A stretch of DNA of 7,291 nt, from contig JALGTD010000072.1 in NCBI GenBank assembly GCA_029821515.1, positions 1 through 7,291 of the forward strand, in the 5' to 3' direction. Position numbers and translations under genes: made by a program. The stretch is from Candidatus Zipacnadia bacterium. Lineage in GTDB: Bacteria > Armatimonadota > Zipacnadia > Zipacnadales > Zipacnadaceae. Below, one piece after another: positions 1 to 5,160 of the stretch. Position 1 is the stretch's first letter. Every line of letters begins with the position of its first letter. Below the pieces are notes generated by a model that saw nothing but the letters and a program-made list of their open reading frames with translations, was not told the DNA's origin and made no database searches.

Positions 1-13
1 AAGGGGGACTACG

Positions 14-475
14 ATGAGCGAGAACGATGAGAGTCAGCAGTTCGGACAGGGAGCCCAGCCGCCGTCCACCCCACCTGGCGGGCCGACGCCACCACCTCCA
101 CCTCCGCCCAGCAGTTACGTCCCAGTAGGCAATACCTCGGGAACCGGCGGGCCGGTGCCCGAGGAGATCAAGGGCTGGAACTGGGGGGCGTTCTGGCTGA
201 GCTGGATCTGGGGCATTGCCCACAATGTCTGGCTTTCGCTGCTGGCCTTATGTCTGGGCTGGATCTGGAGCATCGTCCTGGGCGTCAAGGGCAGCGAATG
301 GGCCTGGCAGCATCGCCGTTTTGACAGCATCGAACAGTTCAAGCAGACTCAGGCCGTCTGGTCCAAGTGGGGCTGGATAATTGGTCTGGTGGGAGTCGCC
401 ATCTCGATCCTGTGGTTCATCTTTGCGGTGCTATTGGCTGGTGCCTCGGCGGTTAGCCAGGGTGGTGGCCTATAA
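14..475 (+). CDS. Trp-rich small membrane protein with proline-rich N-terminus
   Basis: This 153-residue protein has no assigned function. Residues 1-50 are hydrophilic and disordered-looking, rich in Pro, Gly and Ser, with seven consecutive prolines at 26-32. Residues 54-100 are very Trp-rich (GWNWGAFWLSWIWG, later SEWAWQHRRFDSIEQF), and a clear transmembrane helix lies at about 119-142. The 72-91 stretch is probably a second membrane segment. I count 14 Trp in the chain, all in residues 55-134. The arrangement of a leader, then a WNWGAF...WIWGI...N.W segment, then G.KG.EWAWQ..R.dS...F, resembles uncharacterised DUF2628-like or zinc-ribbon-linked small membrane proteins that I recall from many bacteria. 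That family link is from memory. The ATG is preceded by AGGGGG at 2-7 with a 6-nt spacer, which supports the start. Its promoter lies left of the window. It converges on the SGNH hydrolase gene across a 75-bp gap in which I see no convincing terminator. Confidence 0.85.
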   Translation: MSENDESQQFGQGAQPPSTPPGGPTPPPPPPPSSYVPVGNTSGTGGPVPEEIKGWNWGAFWLSWIWGIAHNVWLSLLALCLGWIWSIVLGVKGSEWAWQHRRFDSIEQFKQTQAVWSKWGWIIGLVGVAISILWFIFAVLLAGASAVSQGGGL

Positions 476-550
476 ACCCAGTCGGCGTACAGTTAGTCGC
501 AGCTACCACCAAGTGGAGGCAGCAAGCCTTCGCTGATGGGGCGGTGTCTG

Positions 551-1138
551 CTATGACCCTGCGGTAAGATAGTTGGCTATGGCCTCGGCCAGAATCTGGT
601 AGCCCTGCTCGGTGAAGTGAGCTCCATCCGTTGTCAGTAATGCATCCGGACCATTGTTCACGACGACTTCGTATAGGTCTATCGTCTCTACATCTGCCGC
701 AGTCATCACTTGATCGGCAATCTGGTTATAGGCGATGACGTCTTCGTTATGGCGGGCAAACGGGTTGACTGCTTGATGCCGTTTATCAATAACCGGGGTC
801 GTGCTGCACCAAACGATACGCGGTGAGCAAGACAGCTCAGTCAGATTATTGAGAATACCTCGCAAGTTCGTCTCATATTGGTCGGGGAGGGTAACTGACC
901 GGTCGGCGGGAGTCATAATGTCGTGCAGACCACAGTTGAACAGCACTACATCTGGATCATAGCCGGCCAGCCAATCTTCGAGATTATTGACGATATTGGT
1001 GGACGAGGCAGAACCCCCCGGCGCATGCAAAACCACATATGCCTCATGCAACCGCTCAATAAGATAGCGGCAGTACCCCAGTGATATCGAGTCGCCGATG
1101 ACATAGAGCAGCTTGTACAGGCGCACTGCTTCCTCCAT
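551..1138 (-). CDS. SGNH/GDSL-family hydrolase (probable esterase)
   Basis: A 195-residue single-domain serine hydrolase of the SGNH/GDSL superfamily, which usually removes acyl groups (for example acetyl) from carbohydrates or lipids. Block I is VIGDSIS with nucleophile Ser17. A glycine-rich block II is at about 39-45 (APGGSAS). Block III is NCGLHDI at 68-74, where His72 occupies the position that is Asn in the classical GxND motif. Block V is DGAHF at 171-175, giving catalytic Asp171 and His174. The length is normal for a minimal SGNH domain. There is no signal peptide, so it is probably cytoplasmic. It lies 37 bp downstream of the fucosidase gene on the same strand, so the two are probably co-transcribed and may act on the same glycans. 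The listed ATG has no ribosome site upstream. A GGAGGA at 1131-1136 sits inside codons 1-3 and would fit a GTG start at 1126, giving 191 residues. The substrate cannot be told from sequence. Confidence 0.88.
   Translation of the reverse strand: MEEAVRLYKLLYVIGDSISLGYCRYLIERLHEAYVVLHAPGGSASSTNIVNNLEDWLAGYDPDVVLFNCGLHDIMTPADRSVTLPDQYETNLRGILNNLTELSCSPRIVWCSTTPVIDKRHQAVNPFARHNEDVIAYNQIADQVMTAADVETIDLYEVVVNNGPDALLTTDGAHFTEQGYQILAEAIANYLTAGS
1131..1136 (-). promoter_or_regulatory. Candidate Shine-Dalgarno deciding the SGNH hydrolase start
   Basis: The minus strand reads GGAGGA here, overlapping the G of the ATG at 1138. No purine-rich site precedes that ATG. An in-frame GTG at 1126-1124 follows GGAGG by 5 nt. 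This favours GTG as the true start and leaves the GDS block only about 12 residues from the N-terminus. Inference from spacing only. Confidence 0.45.
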
Positions 1139-1175
1139 TCACGGCTTTTGTCTTTGTGCTGATGGCACGTACTGG

Positions 1176-2360
1176 CTATTCTGCGGCCTTTTGCGGCTTG
1201 CCGTCCAGCTCCAGGGCGATGACGGAGATGTGCGGGTCGGGTGGCGCCTGGGCCAGTGACGGAAAGATAACGCGATCACCCTTCTGTACAAACTCGATCT
1301 CCTCGCCGGTGGTAACCAGCCTTGCGCTTTGGACGGTGTTACCCAGGTCGCTGATCGCCCAGCCCGGGCCTGGCCACAGTAGCAGATGCAGGTAGAGGGT
1401 GTTGCCCTTTGCCGTGGTCAGGCCATTCACCCAGGTCCCGTGGGTGCCATACCTGCACCGATCGGCGTCATATACAGCTTCCCCGTGCTTGGCCAGCCAC
1501 TGGCCCATCTCCCGCAGGATCTCCTGCTGGGGCTGGGGAATGGTCCCATCCGCCGTGGGTCCGACATTCAGCACCAGGTTCCCTCCGCCATTGGCAATAT
1601 TGACCATATCTAGCAGCAGGCGAGTGGCGGGCTTATAATACTGCTCGTTACGAAAGTAGCCCCAGCGATGGGCGATAATCAGGCAGCTTTCCCACAGCCG
1701 GCCTTCCTCCGAGGCCTCAATCTTCTGCTCCGGCGTATCGAAGTCGGCTGGGAGCAGGCCGCGATTGTTGACCAAACAGTCGGGCTGGAGCTCGCGGATC
1801 ATCGCTACGAGCTTCTCCGCTTGCCAACAATGGGCGCAGCCCGGGCCACCACCGTCAAACCACAGTACGTCCAGCGGCCCATAATTGGTGCACAGCTCGC
1901 GAACCTGCCCGTGGACATATTCGATGAACTCACTCCACCCATCCGACTCCGGACCAGCTTGCCAGCCGGGATGGTGCCAGTCGCACAGGGAGTAGTAAAG
2001 CCCGACGCGCTGGCCGCTGGCGCGGGCAGCCTCGACATATTCACCTACCAGGTCGCGCTTGGCGGCGGTGCGCGGCGCCGTGAAGTCATCAGGCGACAGT
2101 GCGCTGTCATACAGACAATAGCCATCGTGGTGGCGGGCGGTTAGCACCATATAGCGCATGCCAGCTTGTTGGGCCACGTTGACCCAGTCTTGCGGATCCC
2201 ACTCATCCGGCGCAAACTGGCTGGCATAGGACCGGTATTCATCGAAGGGGATTTTCTCATCGTGCAACATCCACTCCCCGCGTCCGGGGACAGCGTAGAT
2301 GCCCCAGTGGATAAACATGCCGAATTTCGCCTCATTGAACCAACTGGTGTCTGGTGGCAT
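1176..2360 (-). CDS. Alpha-L-fucosidase, glycoside hydrolase family 29
   Basis: A 394-residue GH29 retaining alpha-L-fucosidase, hydrolysing terminal alpha-L-fucose from glycans. The N-terminal TIM-barrel carries the family hallmarks: KFGMFIHWGIYAVPGRGEW at 12-30, TARHHDGYCLYDS at 74-86 with the substrate-binding His pair 77-78, and DVLWFDGG at 164-171 with predicted nucleophile Asp169. WESC at 223-226 follows, then RWGY at 232-235 and GGGNLVLNVGPTADGTIP at 258-275. Glu224 of WESC is a candidate for the acid/base or a substrate-binding residue, but acid/base position varies across GH29 and I cannot fix it. Residues about 300-390 form the expected C-terminal beta-sandwich. There is no signal peptide and only six residues precede the first conserved WF, so it probably acts in the cytoplasm on imported oligosaccharides. 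The ATG is supported by AAGGAGGAG at 2368-2376. It is the first gene of a probable two-gene unit with the SGNH hydrolase; no transporter or regulator is visible beside it. Confidence 0.95.
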   Translation of the reverse strand: MPPDTSWFNEAKFGMFIHWGIYAVPGRGEWMLHDEKIPFDEYRSYASQFAPDEWDPQDWVNVAQQAGMRYMVLTARHHDGYCLYDSALSPDDFTAPRTAAKRDLVGEYVEAARASGQRVGLYYSLCDWHHPGWQAGPESDGWSEFIEYVHGQVRELCTNYGPLDVLWFDGGGPGCAHCWQAEKLVAMIRELQPDCLVNNRGLLPADFDTPEQKIEASEEGRLWESCLIIAHRWGYFRNEQYYKPATRLLLDMVNIANGGGNLVLNVGPTADGTIPQPQQEILREMGQWLAKHGEAVYDADRCRYGTHGTWVNGLTTAKGNTLYLHLLLWPGPGWAISDLGNTVQSARLVTTGEEIEFVQKGDRVIFPSLAQAPPDPHISVIALELDGKPQKAAE

Positions 2361-2367
2361 AACATAA

Positions 2368-2376
2368 CTCCTCCTT
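2368..2376 (-). promoter_or_regulatory. Strong ribosome binding site of the fucosidase gene
   Basis: The minus strand reads AAGGAGGAG, with GGAGG ending 9 nt before the ATG at 2360. It selects this ATG over the out-of-frame ATG 5 nt upstream at 2365, which opens only an antisense shadow frame. Confidence 0.75.
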
Positions 2377-2462
2377 GTTGGATAGTGCTTCGGGCTTATT
2401 CTACGACGCGCTCGATCCTCCTCCTTAGCTTACCGACAAAGATAATAAATAGGAGGAAGCAC

Positions 2463-2490
2463 TTGACTTATGCGGCTTTCTGCCGATAGT
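2463..2490 (+). promoter_or_regulatory. Possible sigma70-like promoter for the export-family gene
   Basis: TTGACT (2463-2468, 5 of 6 to the -35 consensus) is followed after 16 nt by GATAGT (2485-2490, 4 of 6 to the -10 consensus). Transcription would start near 2497, leaving a 5' leader of roughly 110 nt before the TTG start at 2609. The -10 is weak. The same bases can be read as a mini-ORF behind an AGGAGGA motif, so the two readings compete. Confidence 0.3.
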
Positions 2491-2596
2491 CTTTAGTAAA
2501 CTGGTTGGCCTGCTGTTGGTAGTTGCCTGACTTACTGAGCGCAGGAGTAGGCTTGTGGCCAGTTTGAAAGTTACTTGTCCCTGGTGATCGAACTTC

Positions 2597-2601
2597 GGAG
2601 G
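2597..2601 (+). promoter_or_regulatory. Ribosome binding site supporting a TTG start
   Basis: GGAGG stands 7 nt before the TTG at 2609, an ideal distance. It justifies a non-ATG start for the downstream membrane protein, whose next in-frame ATG (residue 39) falls after the conserved EVRGGIPAG motif. Confidence 0.7.
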
Positions 2602-2608
2602 CGGATCG

Positions 2609-3112
2609 TTGGCCCAGCAGATATTTGAGGCAATAAAGGGACTGCCTGCCGAATGGGTAGTTGTTATTCTTTCCGCTGCGCCCTTCATTGAGGTGCGCGG
2701 GGGGATACCTGCCGGCATAATTATGGGCCTGCCTCTGGCCCAGATTCTTCCATTGGCGATAGTCAGCAACGTGGTTTCGGTTCTGCCGGTGGTTCTGGGT
2801 TTTAACTGGGTGGCCCAGCGCCTGGCCGACAAACCATTGCTGGGGCGACTTATTACGGCACTCATTCGCCGGGCGCGCTCCAAAGAGGAAATGGTCAATA
2901 AACATGGCGTGTGGGCGGTTACGCTGTTTGTGGCTATACCGCTGCCGGTGACCGGGGCGTGGACGGGCAGCGTGGTGGCAGCGGTCTTCGGCATGCGCTT
3001 CGGGCGCGTGCTTTTCTGCTTGACGGTGGGCGTGATGATTGCCTCCGCTATTGTTACCTCACTGAGTCTGGCCGGCGTTCATATCTTCAGCGTGCTGTCC
3101 GTCGCGCCCTAG
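2609..3112 (+). CDS. Small multi-drug export family membrane protein
   Basis: A 167-residue polytopic inner-membrane protein matching the family known as Sm_multidrug_ex (PF06695). The diagnostic motifs are PFIEVRGGIPAGI at 25-37 and FVAIPLPVTGAWTGS at 107-121. Hydrophobic segments run at about 15-38, 43-68, 100-128 and 133-160, with a basic cytoplasmic-type loop at 80-98 (GRLITALIRRARSKEE). The length is typical for the family. The family name implies drug export, but to my knowledge few members have been tested, so the transported substrate should be treated as unknown. The start is TTG with a well-placed GGAGG at 2597-2601. It lies upstream of cdaA in the same direction with a 99-bp gap that contains a separate good promoter, so the two are probably not strictly one operon. 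No terminator is evident between them. Confidence 0.88.
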   Translation: MAQQIFEAIKGLPAEWVVVILSAAPFIEVRGGIPAGIIMGLPLAQILPLAIVSNVVSVLPVVLGFNWVAQRLADKPLLGRLITALIRRARSKEEMVNKHGVWAVTLFVAIPLPVTGAWTGSVVAAVFGMRFGRVLFCLTVGVMIASAIVTSLSLAGVHIFSVLSVAP

Positions 3113-3125
3113 AACGACCTCGCGA

Positions 3126-3155
3126 TTGACTACACACACCATACTGTGATATATT
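3126..3155 (+). promoter_or_regulatory. Sigma70-like extended -10 promoter of cdaA-cdaR
   Basis: TTGACT at 3126-3131 (5 of 6 to consensus) is separated by 18 nt from TATATT at 3150-3155 (5 of 6). A TG dinucleotide at 3147-3148, one base before the -10, makes an extended -10 element. It lies wholly in the intergenic gap and predicts a start near 3162, about 50 nt before the cdaA ATG. This is the best promoter-like match I found in the window. Confidence 0.55.
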
Positions 3156-3211
3156 CTGAGAGATAGCGACGACGAATCAGTCAGCGATGGCAGGGAAGTG
3201 TCAGCTCTTCG

Positions 3212-4024
3212 ATGTCCGTTTTGCAGGCGGCTTGGAAACTAATCGCCGACATAGGGCCGCGTGATATTATTGATATCATTCTGGTTGCGGTCCTGCTGTA
3301 CTATCTGCTACGGCTGCTGCGCCGTACCCGCGCGATGTCGCTGGTCAACGGACTGATAGTAGTCTTCCTGATCTTCTTGCTTTCCAGCGCTCTCCCCACC
3401 CTCTACTGGCTGCTCAAGGGCCTAATGGTTGGTGGTGTCCTGGCACTGGTGGTTATTTTTCAGCCGGAGTTGCGTATGGCGCTGGCCCGGTTGGGCCGAG
3501 GTGGGATACTTAGCGGTGCGCTGGGCCGGATTGGCGTGCAACGGCGTCAATCGGTGATAAGTGATGTCATTGACGCTGCATACCGTATATCCGAAGACGG
3601 CTACGGTGCGCTGATCGTCATTGAACGCGAATCGGGCTTGATGGATATCATACGAACCGGCAAGATCCTCAATGCTCAGGTCTCGGTTGATCTGCTGCGG
3701 ACGCTCTTTTATCCCAAAACGGCTTTGCATGACGGAGCGGTAGTAATTCGCGAAGACCAGATAGTCGCCGCCGGTTGTGCCCTGCCTCATTCGGAGAGCC
3801 CTAGCGTGTCGGCCAGCACTGGCATGCGTCACCGCGCGGCGCTAGGGCTGGCCGAGCGCACCGATGCGGTCTGTATCGTAACCTCGGAGGAGACCGGGGC
3901 AGTCTCGATAGCGGTAGACGGCGCCATTTCACCGCGCATCGAGCGTCCCCAGCTCACTGAGCGGCTGATGAAGTTGCTGGAAGCTGAGGAACAGGAGCCG
4001 GGCTTCTTTTTCTGGCGTAAATAG
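3212..4024 (+). CDS. cdaA: Diadenylate cyclase CdaA (c-di-AMP synthase)
   Basis: A 270-residue membrane-bound diadenylate cyclase that condenses two ATP into c-di-AMP, the messenger governing potassium and osmolyte balance and cell-wall homeostasis. Three N-terminal transmembrane helices lie at about 18-37, 44-60 and 66-84. A linker (FQPELRMALARLGRGG) leads into the DAC (DisA_N) domain at about 115-235. The catalytic signatures are intact: ALHDGAVVI with DGA at 174-176, and GMRHRAALG with RHR at 206-208. GALIVIERE at 132-140 and SEETGAVSIAVDG at 225-237 are further family motifs. The length matches known CdaA (about 270 residues). The ATG at 3212 has only a distant AGGGA (3192-3196), so the ribosome site is poor. 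The in-frame TTG three codons later has none either. A good promoter lies about 57 bp upstream. cdaR follows after 30 bp. Confidence 0.96.
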   Translation: MSVLQAAWKLIADIGPRDIIDIILVAVLLYYLLRLLRRTRAMSLVNGLIVVFLIFLLSSALPTLYWLLKGLMVGGVLALVVIFQPELRMALARLGRGGILSGALGRIGVQRRQSVISDVIDAAYRISEDGYGALIVIERESGLMDIIRTGKILNAQVSVDLLRTLFYPKTALHDGAVVIREDQIVAAGCALPHSESPSVSASTGMRHRAALGLAERTDAVCIVTSEETGAVSIAVDGAISPRIERPQLTERLMKLLEAEEQEPGFFFWRK

Positions 4025-4054
4025 CAGTTAGTTGTCTGGCAAAGCAGGGACAAG

Positions 4055-5140
4055 ATGAGCATCATTCGCCAAATCATCATCATTGTCAAAAACGAGTGGC
4101 CACTTAAGCTAATAGCGATACTGCTGGCTATGGTTCTGTGGGGCTTTGTTGTCACGCAGCAGCTTGTACACACTGACGAGACCCTGCCGATCGAAGCCGT
4201 TAACGCTCCGTCGGGGCTCGTCGCCACTGTCATTCAGCCGCCCAAGGTAAATGTGAAGTTTGAAGGACGCAAGCAGGCGATGGACAAGGCCAAGCTAACC
4301 CAGACCCGTTTGGTGGCCGACCTAAGTGGCCGGGTGCTTGGCGAGCACAGCGTGATCCTGGAGATACACAGTGTCCCGCCTGGTATCAGGGCAAGTGTGG
4401 AGCGACAGGTAGTGCGTGTAACGCTCGATGCCAAAAGCTCGATACAGAGGAGCGTGACGGTCGAAACCATCGGTAAGCAGGCCCAGGGCTTCCGCCTGGA
4501 AGCTCCCCGTGTGCAGCCTGAGACCGTCACCATCGAAGGAGCCAGCAGCGAGCTGCGCTCCGTAGCACGGGCGATAGCTCTGGTTGATATCTCCGGACTT
4601 ACCAATACTGTGCAAAAAGAAGTGGCTGTGGAACTGCGCGACGAACGTAATGTGCTGATAAGTGGCCTACGGACCCAGCCGGCCCAGGTGCAGGTTACAG
4701 TGCCAATTCGTAGCGTGGCGACCAAAACCGTTCCCATAACTCCGCAACTCAGCGATGCCCCCGCCGGCTACAAAGTCGCTTCGGTACAAACCAGCCCCAG
4801 CACCGTCACCATCACCGGCGAGGAATCTGCTGTCAAGGATGTCGAGTACATCCGCACCGTTGAGATTAGCATCGCCGACCTGCGCGGGCGGGGGACCTTT
4901 ACCCCCACCCTGGTCTTCCCCGAAGGAATAGAGTCGGTGGGCGTCGGGGCCGCCACTGTGATGGTCACTACTCAGCAAGCAGCTTTGCCGGAGACTTCTG
5001 AAGAGGAACCCGCTGAGACTGGCGAGGGCCCTGCCGTACCCGGGCCAGGCCTCTCACCAGACAGCGAAGATGCAACGAAGCCCGCCGAGAGCGGTGCAGG
5101 ATCCGGTGGTAGTGGCGAAGACAGTACTGCCGGCGGCTAG
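4055..5140 (+). CDS. cdaR: CdaR, YbbR-domain partner of CdaA
   Basis: A 361-residue membrane-anchored YbbR-domain protein, known elsewhere to bind CdaA and modulate its activity. It starts with a short cytoplasmic segment carrying NEWPLKLIAILLAMVLWGFV (13-32), the typical CdaR N-terminus and single transmembrane anchor. Three YbbR beta-domains follow outside the membrane at about 42-126, 130-217 and 222-306. Domains 2 and 3 show related pieces: ETVTIEGASSELRSV at 156-170 and STVTITGEESAVKDV at 249-263. Residues 307-361 form a low-complexity acidic Glu/Pro/Ser/Gly tail. Bacillus CdaR has four YbbR domains, so this version is shorter in repeats. AGGGA at 4046-4050 precedes the ATG by 4 nt. It is co-directional with cdaA and probably in the same transcript. 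glmM, which usually follows, is missing here, and the gene ends 20 bp from a convergent gene. Confidence 0.93.
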   Translation: MSIIRQIIIIVKNEWPLKLIAILLAMVLWGFVVTQQLVHTDETLPIEAVNAPSGLVATVIQPPKVNVKFEGRKQAMDKAKLTQTRLVADLSGRVLGEHSVILEIHSVPPGIRASVERQVVRVTLDAKSSIQRSVTVETIGKQAQGFRLEAPRVQPETVTIEGASSELRSVARAIALVDISGLTNTVQKEVAVELRDERNVLISGLRTQPAQVQVTVPIRSVATKTVPITPQLSDAPAGYKVASVQTSPSTVTITGEESAVKDVEYIRTVEISIADLRGRGTFTPTLVFPEGIESVGVGAATVMVTTQQAALPETSEEEPAETGEGPAVPGPGLSPDSEDATKPAESGAGSGGSGEDSTAGG

Positions 5141-5156
5141 GCCGGCTCTGGTAGAG
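5129..5156. terminator. Tandem hairpins at the convergent gene ends (possible terminator)
   Basis: GCCGGC at 5129-5134 is repeated at 5141-5146 with a 6-nt spacer. Because the unit is palindromic, the copies can pair into a GC-only 6-bp stem spanning the cdaR stop codon. A second small inverted repeat, CTCT-GGT-AGAG, follows at 5146-5156. There is no T-tract on either strand, so this is not a canonical intrinsic terminator. Its place between two convergent stops makes a role in ending transcription or reducing read-through possible but unproven. Confidence 0.25.
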
Positions 5157-5160
5157 TCCG

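Noticed and set aside
476..550. Possible terminator between the convergent genes 14-475 and 551-1138
   Set aside because: Only a 4-bp stem (CAGC...GCTG) is seen, without a T-tract. It is too weak to call.
1668..2144. Plus-strand 158-codon frame inside the fucosidase gene
   Set aside because: It is antisense to conserved GH29 motifs, including the nucleophile region, and shows no family resemblance.
2381..2440. Minus-strand promoter for the fucosidase (TAGAAT-like -10 near 2398)
   Set aside because: No acceptable -35 lies at the right distance, and other AT-rich candidates nearby also lack one.
2425..2994. Long minus-strand open frames (2425-2994 and 2468-2905) across the intergenic region and the export gene
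   Set aside because: They are antisense to a gene with clear family motifs and a good ribosome site. Their translations are Ser/Thr/Arg-rich, or Gln/Asn-rich, with no recognisable domain, as expected from shadow frames.
3262..3278. Inverted repeat TGATAT-N5-ATATCA, resembling an operator, early in cdaA
   Set aside because: It is explained by the coding of repeated Asp-Ile-Ile in the first transmembrane segment and lies inside the gene rather than at the promoter.
3829..4233. Minus-strand 134-codon frame across the cdaA-cdaR junction
   Set aside because: It covers the catalytic RHR region of cdaA and the anchor of cdaR in antisense, and its translation has no recognisable motif.
4523..4813. 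12-bp direct repeat accgtcaccatc at 4523-4534 and 4802-4813
   Set aside because: Both copies encode the equivalent TVTI strand of successive YbbR domains, so this is domain duplication and not a mobile or regulatory repeat.
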